Below, piece by piece: positions 17,522 to 27,469 of a stretch of 27,990 nt of DNA (position 1 is the first letter of the stretch; the number at the start of each line of letters is the position of its first letter). This DNA is from Alloascoidea africana (taxonomy: Eukaryota > Ascomycota > Alloascoideomycetes > Alloascoideales > Alloascoideaceae). The stretch spans positions 1 through 27,990 of the forward strand of contig JAKTTT010000113.1 of NCBI GenBank assembly GCA_030581615.1. The letters run 5' to 3'. The position numbers and the translations under genes are program-made. The notes below the pieces were generated by a model. The model was not told where the DNA came from. It saw only the letters and a program-made list of their open reading frames with translations, and did not search any database.

Positions 17522-20232
17522 TTATTCCGTTCCTGCCTTGTTCAAGACGTTCAAAAGTGATTGTTTGGATGCTTTGTAGCTTTGAAATTTGCCTAAATCA
17601 TCAACTAGACTGGTGGAGGCTTCCTCCGTAACATTTTTTCTTGTTGTTGGAGGGGTACTTTCCTCATCCGCAAAGTATGAACCTGCGCTCTCCACAGAGC
17701 TTATTGAACCTCGATGAGCTCGTGCTTTGTACGGTGAAGTTACAATCGATGTACTTGAGGTAAAAAACTTTGTGTAGTGTGGAGAAGGCAATTCATCGCT
17801 ATCTGATCGGTTATCAGAACTTTTTGAAGTTTGCGAATGGACAATTGAGTTGCTCAATAGATATGCGATGGATTTCTTGGATCTTAGTGAGTTCTGCTCA
17901 GAAGATTGTCCCAAGTGGTCATCGCCAAGTACATCTTCAGCCTTGTGAGAAACTGAATTCATCTCTATAGTATAATAGGTTAGTGGTTTAACTTATCATC
18001 ATCTTTATTTGCATTTAGCCTACCTAAGGTTTCTGGTTGATTTGTGGATTCTGCTTTTTGTGTGGGATCAATGTCCTCTTCTTTGCCCTTTTCTGGTTGA
18101 TTTATAAATTCTGTGGTTTGGCTTTGTTCAACGCCCTCTTCTTGATCCTGTTTTGAGTGATCGTCATTCGTCTGTGAATTGCTAAGGTGCGACAATAAAG
18201 TCTCGTTATTTTCCGTTTGATTGTACATCTCTGAGTTCACATTAATAGAACTTTGGTTTTCATTGGCCTCATCAGACTCAAGGTCCTTAATTGAGGGTGG
18301 GTCCTGAAAACTGTCTTCAGTATTGTTTCTTCTAATTGGTTTGAAGATGGGTATTTGCTTAATTGGTCCTTCAAAAGAGTTGATATCTTCCGGTTCCAAA
18401 ACCTCATCTTGACCGATACCTGTAGTTTCCTTAACAACTGTTGCCACAGTTGGGGTCTGCTCTAATATATCCAAGCCGGTGTCGATACTATTCGATAAAG
18501 CATCATTCACCATGTCAGTATCAATGACGTCTTCATGTTCATGTCTGGTGTTAATTTTTGGAATCCGCTCTTTGCTACTGGCCCGGCTGATGGGCGGAGA
18601 TTCTGGTCTTTTCTCGCTATAGCTATCAGTTGGATTGGAGTCAAGAATGTCTCCTATCCCATCTTTTTCTAATGGTGTGAGAGACATTTGAGAATGACTC
18701 GACAATTCTACCTTGCTATTACCTGGTTCTGGAACACTATTGTCTGTATCTGGTGTTTCCTCTGTAACTAAGGTTTGGCTAGAAGTCCTTTCCGTATTAT
18801 CATCATCCTGGACTTGTGAGTTACTGCAGGTGTCATTTACTGAGCGAAATCCAAAGCATTCTTTATTTGCCAAATGATTTGCATCTTTGCTCTCCTCTTC
18901 AAGATCCGCGTGCTCACAATTAGAAGTCGCAGTTGTTGCTTCGGCGAAAATAGTATTTCCGAAGTCTTTTTGAACTGTCTCTTGAAAAGTCCCCTCAGCA
19001 GCGTAGCTATCCCGCAAAGGGTATCCAGTCGTCAATTTATCACGGAATCCTGCGTATTCCTCTGTAGCAGAAATTGGAGCATGCCATCTTCTCTGTGTTT
19101 GAGCTGGTAAAATTGGTTCGTTGTATCGGTCAGGCGGGGGTAAAAAGTCTTTTGCATCGGTGACGATAAATACTAGCATTCTGGTAACCAATCTATTAAC
19201 GATTCTCATAATTGGTTTCATGAACATGATAAAAAATATGGCCAAAATGTAGACTAGAAAATTGTCCTTTAGGCTAGAGACTATCATAGAGAGGCGATGA
19301 TGCACTACAGGATGTGCTCCCTCGATGAAAGTGTTAATCAAGTTATCAAGAGGAGTAAAGACTTGGGCAACCATAAAGCCGTTGAGCTTCATGGAATAGA
19401 GCTTCAGTAGGCGTTGAAGATCCGTGAGTCTTGAGTATAGTTCTGAAGCTAAAACGGTCATTGCATGGTTCCACAATTTGATAAGGGACTGGACCGTAAA
19501 AAAAGAAGTTCTAGTCTTGCCCTCTTCTGGATCACAATACAAATCTTTCGTAAGAATTGAAACAGGATTATAAACGCAATACTCGCTAGAATTGAGCGGT
19601 TTGTACCAAGCATGCCAATAGGCATCTTTGCTGGGGGTGACTACGAACAACAGATGTGTTAATACATAGGATGGGGATGGCTTGAGAATGTAAGTCAAAG
19701 GTAAAAGCACCTGGCAGAATCTTCATCTGGATCTCAACGAAAGAACAAATTTCGATCGAAATTTGGTAGACAAATCTCCTGCCCCTGCATTCCCTGCAAA
19801 TCAGATCAGTGCAATTCGACCACTATATGTGAGATCAGTGATAATATCAACTCACAGGACGATATCAAAGATTCCTCTCGTAAACTGGCAGAAGTACTGT
19901 TTTGGTACAAAACCGAGTCCAAAACAGAAGAAAAGGTTCCAGAAATTTTGTTTGCTGAGCGCTGCAAGGATATCTCAACGTGTTTCAAGTATTGAATAGC
20001 GTCTTCAAAGTAATCAGAGAAAGGTAGGGAGGTATTAGACGAGGGAAGTCGGAGGACATAACCTGTGAGATGCATACAATTAGTGAACAGTCCAAACGCC
20101 AGCCCCAGTAGAACGCGAAAACAATGGCATACCAGAACCAGGCAGACCAGCAGGCAGCTGGAAAATGGCCAATCGTGGCAGCAGTATTGGGGCAATGGTG
20201 AGTAGTAGAGCCGCCAGAATTGTAACTATCAT
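17522..20232 (-). CDS. Four-exon membrane protein, family not recognised
   Basis: Exons 20232-20133, 20062-19856, 19640-18024 and 17964-17522 join in phase (all phase 1) to 788 residues. Introns are 70, 215 and 59 bp: GTATGC/CACTAAT/CACAG, GTGAGT/TATTAAC/GTAG and GTAGGC/CACTAAC/ATAG. The N-terminus MIVTILAALLLTIAPILLPR is a signal anchor or signal peptide. Residues 35-225 look lumenal, with sequons (NTS, NST, NSS), paired cysteines (EYCVYN, LYCDPEE) and amphipathic helices. A strong membrane span lies near 230-260 (NFLVYILAIFFIMFMKPIM). The remaining ~500 residues are acidic, Ser/Thr-rich and probably disordered and cytosolic, with NQPEK/NQPET repeats. An ER membrane or lipid-droplet role (an Ldb16-like seipin partner, for example) is only a guess. 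It shares a 251-bp divergent promoter with the importin gene. Confidence 0.75.
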
Positions 20233-20313
20233 GTTAGCAGGCGAGGTCCTCCCTGGTTGGGTCAGACAAAAAGATGCCTGGAGAAGGAGCAGGACGTAAT
20301 GCAGCCATCATCC

Positions 20314-20336
20314 AGGAGGAGGGTAACCTTCCTCCT
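20314..20336. repeat. Inverted repeat in the divergent promoter
   Basis: AGGAGGA (20314-20320) and TCCTCCT (20330-20336) flank a 9-base loop, between the divergent starts of the membrane-protein gene and the importin gene. A second dyad, GGTATA-TT-TATACC at 20380-20393, contains a TATA-like core. Both may be promoter elements shared by the two genes. Confidence 0.45.
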
Positions 20337-20483
20337 CCCCCAGAAGCGGTTCTCCAGGAATGGTAACCAGCCATTTGCAGGTATATTTATACCGGAACTC
20401 TCTCCTTTCTGTGTACCTTTTCCTGCTTCTGCTGAGTTTGAACAGTTTGCGTTCCTTTTCGCATTTTGCTGCCTTTTGGAAAA

Positions 20484-23400
20484 ATGGACGCAAAAGCCCT
20501 GTGCGAGTGTTTTGAAGCGACCCTGCACACCGACCCAAGGAATAGGTCTGAAGCTGAGGAGTTTTTGGCCCAAGCGGAGCAAATGCCAGGGTTTTTGACC
20601 TCTTGCTTGGAAATAGCAATGGCCTCCAGTTCTCAAGTCAGCTCCTCCATTAGTTCTGCAGCTGCTGTTAGAATTAAGAATCTGATCGCCCAGCACTGGG
20701 GCACCACTGAGGTTGATGATCCAAACTCTATTAGGCCGCAGGAGAAGAGCCTGCTGCGAAACAAGATAGTGCTGGCACTGAAAACCGCCGACCAGCGAGT
20801 AAAACCTCTTTTGATCACTGCATTCTCCAGCATTGTCTCGAAAGACTTTCCAGATTCTTGGCCTGACCTGTGTAGGCTTTCTCTAATGTTATTGGAGGAT
20901 GGAATTTCCAAAAATGATTGGAGATCAGCTCTCGTTGGTCTGGTTTCCATATCTGAAATCACTAAGACTTATAGATGGCGTATGAACGAGGAACGAAAGC
21001 CATTGAATCAGATTATAAGGGCTATATTCCCTTCAATTCTTTGTATTGGCGATATTGCTGTTCATCAAGAATCTTCAAATGTAGGAGATCTTGTTCACCC
21101 TGGAGAACTACTCAAGTACGTCCTAAAGATTTACAAATTCTCAATAAATGTATGTTTGTCTTTTTCCCAACTAACTGGAAAGAATTTTTATTAACTTTAC
21201 TCGTAGCATGATTTCCCCATACCTTTACAAGACTCGCCGTCCTTGGAAAAGTGGATGATTCTCCATCTCAATGTCATATGCAAGCCATTACCGAAAAATG
21301 TTCTAGAACTTGAAGAAGAGGAGAGAGTTTCCAATCAATGGGTAAAATGCAAAAAGTGGGCTTTTTTCAACCTTCATCGATTATTCGCAAAGTACGCAAC
21401 TTCTAAGCCCCTTAGCTCAAGGGTGGTGAATACCTATCCCAGATTCAAAAGGACTTATCTCCAGTATATTGTCCCCAAAATACTGGAAGTTTACGTTGAT
21501 CAAGTTAATAAGTGGGTTGACAAAACGCTTTGGCTGAGCAATCACCATTTATACTACATCCTGGGGTTTTTTGAGCTATGTATTGGACAAAAAACAACTT
21601 GGCAACTTCTAAAGCCTACGGTCGACGCAATAGTTTCGCGAATGGCTTTTCCCCTTCTTGTTCCAAGTGATCAACTGCTAGAGATGTTTGATGAGGATCC
21701 AGAAGAGTATTTACACCAAATATTTGATATGCTTGAACTATCGACTTCCCCAAATGTTGCAGCGTTAAACTTCATCACTACTTTGGTGAGCAAGAAAAAG
21801 AGGACTGTTTTGCGGCCTGTGCTTGAGTTGGTTACGAATAAACTCAACAGATTTACAGAAGTTCAAAGTTTAGAAAATGCTAAAGATAAGGAGGCAGCTT
21901 TGAGGATCATGAGCGCTATTTCCAACGCAGTAACTGCAAGTGATTCTCCAATTTTGTCACAGTTAGAGCAGTTTCTTGTCGCCTTTGTTTATCCTGAGTA
22001 CATCAGCAAATATGGCTTTCTTAGGGCCAGAGCATGCGAAGTAGCATGTCGATTTTCTGAAATCGAGTTTCAAAATACCGAGAACTTTTCGATAATACTG
22101 TACGGATCGCTCAACTGTCTAGATGATCCACATCTCCCCGTGAGACTGGAAGCTGCTCTGGCCTTGCAGCCTCTAGTTAAGCAGCAGATATTGATTGACA
22201 CCTTGGAAGCAAGAGCTCCAGAAATAATGCGGAAACTTATTGAGCTTTCAAATGCTGTTGATACGGACTCATTATCGGGGGTCATGGATGAGTTTGTCGA
22301 TACATTTGCAGAACAGCTAGCACCTTTCACCATCGAGTTAAGTACAAGGCTTACACAGCAATTTTTGAAAATTGCGAGGGATCTGGTTGCAGCAGAAGCC
22401 ACCGCAGCTGTAAAAGGAATAGCTGTGGAGGATTTGGATGGAGGAAGAATAGAAAAGCAAATGGCTGCTTTGGGCCTCCTAAACAACCTGCTCAACCTTT
22501 TGTTATCTTTGGAAAATTCATCAGATATAGTTGAGCAACTAGAGCTGATTATGGCTCCCGCTATCTCCATTGTTCTGAAAAATGGTCTTTTTGCATATTT
22601 TGGGGAAGTTTGTGGCATTATAGAGAACGTCACTTTTTCCTTGGGGAAAATCTCGCCAACAATGTGGAAGATTTTTGATCAAATACATAACGCATATGTT
22701 ACTTGTGGAATGGAACTGGAAGATATGCAAAAGAGCTTACAAAACTTTTTATTGTATGGGGGTTCTGACGATAAATCTCCAAAGATGGTGAAAATTATAT
22801 ATGATATCATTTCAGATGTGATGTCGCCCACAAAAGAGGAAGGAATGAGTGCTAACCCGGTAGATAGGACAATGGCCTGTGAGTTAGCTACAACTATGAT
22901 CCTGTGTTCAAAAGAAGCAGTTGGTGAGTATATTGCTGATATACTGAACGAAGTAGTGTACAGATTCAGAAACGAAGACAAGACTGAGCTCAAAAATATC
23001 GCCTATAGCACCAACCTTTTGAATGTAATTGTTGCTACGGTCTATTACAACCCTATCGCTACAATAGACTTTTTGGCTACAAGTGTTCACTACCAGAATG
23101 AGTTTTTTCAGCTTTGGTTTGAGGCTTTGTCAAGATTCACAAGGACATTTGACCTCAAACTATCTACTCTGGCTTTGCTGCAGCTTATTGATATGGGGAA
23201 CAGACAGATACAGAGTCCGGGTTGGCTTTCATTCCTGTCTAAACTTGGCCGCCAGCTTTATATCTTAATGGAAAGGCTCCTTTGGTTCTTGAGCAACTCG
23301 GAAGAGAGGAAAAAGGAGTATGAGTCTGATATTACTGGCTACTTGACATCTCATCAAGGGAAAATGAGATATTCGGAATATTGGAATATAGAGGATTCTA

Positions 23401-23696
23401 ATACCCTTGAAAGTAGGTTGTTAACTGAAGATGCCGAGAAAGTGAAGGAAAAAGATTATGGGTACTTTTCAGAGGCTGAAGAAGAACTGGAAGACGACCC
23501 GCTCGTCGTTACTCCTCTTGATGACATCAAGATCTTTTCAACAATACGATATGTACTGTGCCAGTGGCAACAGCATTACATGGGTCATTATGAAATCATC
23601 ACACAACTTTGGAATACTTCTGGAAAAAATGAGTACCGAAGAGTTCTCGATGAGGTTATCAGATTGGCAGAACTGGAGACGCTGGAAACTGACTAG
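20484..23696 (+). CDS. NMD5: Importin-beta nuclear transport receptor (Nmd5/Sxm1, importin-7/8 type)
   Basis: Exons 20484-21149 and 21207-23696 join in phase 0 to 1051 residues. The 57-bp intron has donor GTATGT, candidate branches AACTAAC or TTAAC, and acceptor CGTAG. The product is a HEAT-repeat karyopherin carrying proteins through nuclear pores. Residues about 20-95 form the importin-beta N-terminal domain. Family landmarks are YKFSINHDFP across the intron, NQWVKCKKWAFFNLHRLFAKYA, LWLSNHHLYYILGFFELCIGQKTTW, EEYLHQIFDM, GVMDEFVDTFAEQLAPF and KQMAALGLLNNLLNLLLSLENS. The end is acidic with EEELEDDPL, as in Nmd5. The paralogue Sxm1 shares much of this and cannot be ruled out, hence moderate certainty for the symbol. 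Frames upstream of 20484 have no ATG. Confidence 0.9.
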
Positions 23697-25288
23697 TCCA
23701 TTTTTTATGCTTCATTTGGCAATAATATTACCACATTCCCTTGGATACAACAACTTCAGAAGACTAGAATAAAGGTCAAGCATTGAATGGTTTACGATGT
23801 ATCACCAGATTGATCTTGGCATTCTTTTGCTATGTTCAATCCGGCATAAGAAATGTTTGTTCAAATACTTCAAGTTACAGAAAACCTCTACTTTATGACA
23901 ATTCTAGCAGAACACTGCTTTTCAAAATCTCTGCAACATAGAGAGTATGATAAAAATCACTACATCATTGCACAGCATTTTGCAAAGCTGGTAATTTGCG
24001 GCCTGTGTCTATGATAACAAAAGAAAAATTATGAAGAATTTTCTAGTGCATTTGGCATGATCTGTACTTTCAATTTGTCTCTTGTTGTAGACTGCTATGT
24101 TTTTTATGAAAAAGCATTGGATTGAATACTATTGATGCAGAAAGTTATCTATATAGATTTTTTTACTGCTATTTACACACAGTGAGAGATTTAGCTTTCA
24201 AATGTGGACTTTGAAAATGGAGTTTATGGGGCTCTCAATAGTTTTTTAGCATTAAAAGTTAGCAAAGAAACAAAATTGTGAATAAATGAGCCACTGGCTC
24301 TCTTAATATTTTAAGCCAAGAACGAGAATCAAAGAATCATGCATGTTTTTAAAGAGATGGGGGAATAACAATTACGTATGAGTTCAAACTGATTTTCCTT
24401 CAATCATTCAATTCGAGGTACGGAACAGGCGTGTTGAAAAAAAATCAGCTGTCTAGTTGAGTTTATTACAGATGATTGAGCATAATGCAACATTCTATTT
24501 GTTGATGTGGAGGAAGAGATTAAGGTGAAGTTGTCACAAGGAGAATAAACAGCAGGCGTTGGAGTCTATTGTTTAGCCCCTGCTTTTGGACATAATACTT
24601 GCATTCAGAGGCCTCCAAAAGGTAGGTATATAGAGAACGTCCGCTAAAAGAAACGTGCCAATCCCCAGAATTAGGCTTGAAGCAATTCAATAGAAGGAAC
24701 GTATTTTCTGGATCATTATCCTCAGCACTCATCACCTTTTCCCGTAAATATTCTTGTTGTGAGCTGCTCAGCTTTGCATTTCTAAAAGCAATAAAATGTT
24801 GCTTAGTATGTGTAAGATCTCGAGAAAGCAAAACAATAAGGGAGAAACTGAAAAAAAGATAAAGTATGGAATTGATGGAATCTAATACATCTATGCGTTT
24901 AACCTTGTGAGTAGAACGTACAGTATAATGTTCTACACAAGAATATCACTGGTCAGAATGTGTAGGATTCTGAAAGCTAATTAAATAATAATTATCTACA
25001 TAGCTTTGAGAGTACAAATTGAAGCAAGAATTATATTTTTTAGGGTATCTAGAGATAATTAAGCACTTGAGGTATGCCTGTTTGCTTGGCAGAACGTGGA
25101 TCTGTTGGCCATTATTTACTGTTTTGCAACGAGAACATTTTTAGTTAATAATTTCTTGTTAAATAAATTTCATCATAAGGGTAAATAAATGGAGAAAACA
25201 GAAACAAAAGAATCAAAGTTGAATAAATTTTGAAGTAAAAGATGATCCCCCTTAGGTATGAACCTAAGAACTAATTCCACCCAGATTC
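23697..25288. other. AT-rich intergenic region, no supported gene
   Basis: About 1.6 kb downstream of the importin gene and of the minus-strand a-factor gene. One minus-strand open frame (24520-24831, no ATG at its 5' end) has a protein-like composition and a possible acceptor (CTTTTTTTCAG) just upstream, but no matching first exon could be found. An imperfect inverted repeat (24904-24917 with 24930-24941) lies beside it. Otherwise nothing is recognised. Confidence 0.45.
24904..24941. repeat. Imperfect 12-bp inverted repeat
   Basis: CTTGTGAGTAGAAC at 24904-24917 pairs with GTTCTACACAAG at 24930-24941, apart from a two-base bulge (AG). The loop is 12 bases. It lies about 350 bp beyond the stop of the minus-strand a-factor gene and could be a hairpin or a factor site. 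Confidence 0.6.
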
Positions 25289-25479
25289 TTAAACAATGAG
25301 GCATGTGGCGGGAATAATTTGGCCCATATCTATTTGTGAAAAAATTAGTCCCAGAAGTAATTTTCATGCTAGATGTATATGTGAAAAGTCATACAGTAGA
25401 AATTGTCTTCACCTGCTTTCTTGTTGTCTTTCTTGCTGGTGTTCTTTCTGTTTCCACGAGTATTCTTGATGACAGCCAT
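25289..25479 (-). CDS. MFA: a-factor mating pheromone precursor, two exons, CAAX = CLIV
   Basis: Exon 1 (25479-25395) and exon 2 (25329-25289) join as T+AT to give 41 residues. The 65-bp intron has donor GTATGA, branch GACTAAT and acceptor AATAG. The product begins MAVIKNTRGNRKNTSKKDNK, a basic pro-region, and ends KKAGEDN-FYYMGQIIPATC-LIV. C-L-I-V is a CAAX prenylation box. By analogy with S. cerevisiae a-factor (KKDN, 12-mer ending in Cys, VIA), Ste24/Rce1 and Axl1-type processing after DN would release FYYMGQIIPATC, farnesylated and methylated on Cys and exported by a Ste6-type ABC transporter. A TATA-like CTATAAAAAG lies about 82-91 bp upstream of the ATG and an A-rich leader follows. The gene is a divergent paralogue of the one at 27043-27234. 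Expected only to be active in a cells. Confidence 0.85.
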
Positions 25480-27042
25480 TGCAAAGTTTGGTTTTTATGT
25501 GTTGTATGTAATTGATTTGATTTATTGATGTTGATGATTTCAATTGGAGCTTCAAAACAACTCTTTTTATAGTGAATTTTTCGAAATTCCTTATAGTAAA
25601 CAGTTCATTCTAAAGTGCCAAAAAAAGGATCTTGTTTTTATTTACTGCCACAATTGGAGTTTTACCTGAAGTGGGCTTGATTGGTGTAGCTGAGAAGCCA
25701 AAGCTTTGTCCCGTCAATGCCGACCTGAAATGTAAATTTCTTTGCCACTTTGGAAATGAGCCGAGAAAAGATTTTTTCACACGAATGGATTACAAAACAA
25801 TGGTAAAATAACTGAACTAGAAGTTTTATTCGTTCTGGGAATACAACCTCACCTTGGCCAGCAAAGAAAAACTAGTTGTAAAACAGAGCGTGCTCTATTT
25901 GGTTTCCTGACCTTATAGAAGGCAGCATCGTAAAGAGTAAGAATTATTAGGGGCATGTTACAAGTGATCCTTTTGGGTGTTACCTTTCATTTCCGAGAAT
26001 AAATAGCTGGCATTTTTTTTTTTTTGGCGAAGTTCAAAAAGCAATCCATTTTTGAGGGTTGTACACTCAAACAAGATATACCTTCCTTAATGGTATAGGT
26101 TAGGTGGGCATCTTGCCTCTTTATAGTGGTAGGTTTGGGCGTACTTCCTAGAACGTAAATAAAGCTTAATTGCTAGTCAGAACATGCTAAATAAGGAGGT
26201 AGTCTAAAAGCGGGATAAGGTTGGACAATTGACATGCTTTGCAGGGAACACAACCCTGGTGTCTCATTAGCATCACTTTTTGTTCGTATTGCCATAACGG
26301 TCAATTGTGTTAAGCTAACAGATGAGAATGCACTTAAACTGACTTTCAATGCTATCAAAGCTTTTTCTTGAATGCCCTGTTTGATGAATTTTTTTACATC
26401 CCGTACTGTACTTTCTCCAAGCTTGTACTACTAGTATTGGACTTGCGAGGCAATATATCAAGCTTATCACAATCCCTGCTAGACATTCTAAAACAGACTT
26501 TGCCTACCATTGTTATTCACTGGTCTTGCCGGATACCATGAATTCTCAAAATAAAACAGAAGTGGCATTCTTTAGTTGGTAATTCATGCCTATTTTTTAA
26601 TGATAAACTAAATACATCTCAATTTCCCCAAACTGATTTTTTTTTCAAAGAAAAGCGCCCAAAACAGTTGGGAATATCTCTATACTTATCTCTATTGAGA
26701 ATCAGTAGTGAATTTTCAACAGAGAAGTTTCAGAGTTGTTTTGCTTTATCTATCTTCACAAAGACCAAAACTTTTCCATTTGAACTAAAGTAGATATCCA
26801 CATTTCGGGAAATACCAAATCGGTGAATTGGAGTTGAAGAAAGAACATTAGCCCGTTTCTGTGTGTCTACGTCTAAACATTTCTAGGACAAAAAAATCAC
26901 GCAGTCCAATTTCCTGTCCTTTGAGAGGGTGTCTAAAAAGGAACCTTAGGTTGTTGAAATTAATATAAATACAAGAACAGTTTTATACATTTTTTTCATT
27001 CCACTACAAACTTATTCTTACAAGTACTGTTATCTTTCAAAA
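25480..27042. other. Divergent intergenic region between the two a-factor genes
   Basis: The 1.56 kb between the two pheromone start codons holds both promoters. TATA-like boxes lie at about 25561-25570 (minus gene) and 26964-26971 (plus gene). Each gene also has a related A-rich box ending AAGGAA about 100-118 bp upstream of its ATG (CTATAAGGAA ending near 25589; TCTAAAAAGGAA from 26932). The plus-side copy is one mismatch from the Mcm1/CArG core CC(A/T)6GG. A T13-14 run lies near 26010. No further ORF or third pheromone copy was found. Confidence 0.5.
26932..26943 (+). promoter_or_regulatory. Mcm1-like box upstream of the plus-strand a-factor gene
   Basis: TCTAAAAAGGAA, 100-111 bp upstream of the ATG, matches CC(A/T)6GG with one mismatch. 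A related CTATAAGGAA sits at the matching distance upstream of the other a-factor gene. Mcm1 with a mating-type partner is known to control a-specific genes in yeasts. That it does so here is inference. Confidence 0.3.
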
Positions 27043-27234
27043 ATGGCTGCAATTATGAACACCAGAAGCAAGAAAAACAACTCCAAGAAGGAGAATAAGA
27101 AAGCTGATCAAGACAATTTTTACTGTAGGTGCCAAACGTTTCTTGTTCCTATACTATCCAAGTCATAGAGAAATATACTAATCTATCTGAAAGATATGGG
27201 ACAAATTATTCCAGCAACTTGTGTCATTGCTTAA
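27043..27234 (+). CDS. MFA: a-factor mating pheromone precursor, two exons, CAAX = CVIA
   Basis: Exon 1 (27043-27124) and exon 2 (27194-27234) join as T+AT to give 40 residues. The 69-bp intron has donor GTAGGT, perfect branch TACTAAT (27176-27182) and acceptor AAAG. The product begins MAAIMNTRSKKNNSKKENKK and ends KKADQDN-FYYMGQIIPATC-VIA. The CAAX box CVIA is exactly that of S. cerevisiae a-factor, and the length is close to Mfa1/Mfa2 (36/38). The predicted mature 12-mer FYYMGQIIPATC is identical to that of the minus-strand copy, while the codons differ silently at six positions. A TATA-like ATATAAATAC and a leader starting near CATTCCACTACAAAC precede the ATG. Without splicing the frame runs into an unrelated tail with no CAAX box, so the intron decides the product. 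Confidence 0.87.
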
Positions 27235-27441
27235 TTTTATGCTGTCATCAAATGATTATCAAGCTAAATCAATTTCGAAGGCTTTGTTTGAATGACCAAT
27301 ATTCGCCACTTGGCTGTTGTTATTGCTTTAATCAATATCTTTTACGTTATTACGGATTATTCTATATAGTTTAGTTGTGAGCTAACTTGATGGCTCTTTA
27401 TAATTGCTAAAAACATTGTATATGACTTTTCTGTGTGTGTG

Positions 27442-27469
27442 AATGTAAACTTGATGGCTAGTTTACATT
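27442..27469. repeat. Perfect 10-bp inverted repeat with 8-base loop
   Basis: AATGTAAACT (27442-27451) and AGTTTACATT (27460-27469) are exact reverse complements around TGATGGCT. It lies about 210 bp downstream of the plus-strand a-factor stop. It may be a hairpin in a 3' transcript or a dimeric binding site. Confidence 0.8.

Noticed and set aside
25173-25367. 64-codon minus-strand ORF containing RYGPNYSRHMPHCL
   Set aside because: It overlaps exon 2 of the a-factor gene in another frame. The similarity to the frame at 27129-27374 comes from the shared a-factor exon, not from this reading frame.
25289-27234. Centromere-like inverted repeat or transposon termini formed by the two similar segments
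   Set aside because: Similarity is confined to the two coding exons and ends at splice sites and start codons. Flanks and introns do not align, so gene duplication explains it.
27129-27374. 81-codon plus-strand ORF containing RYGTNYSSNLCHCL
   Set aside because: Out-of-frame shadow of a-factor exon 2. It begins at a non-ATG codon inside the intron.
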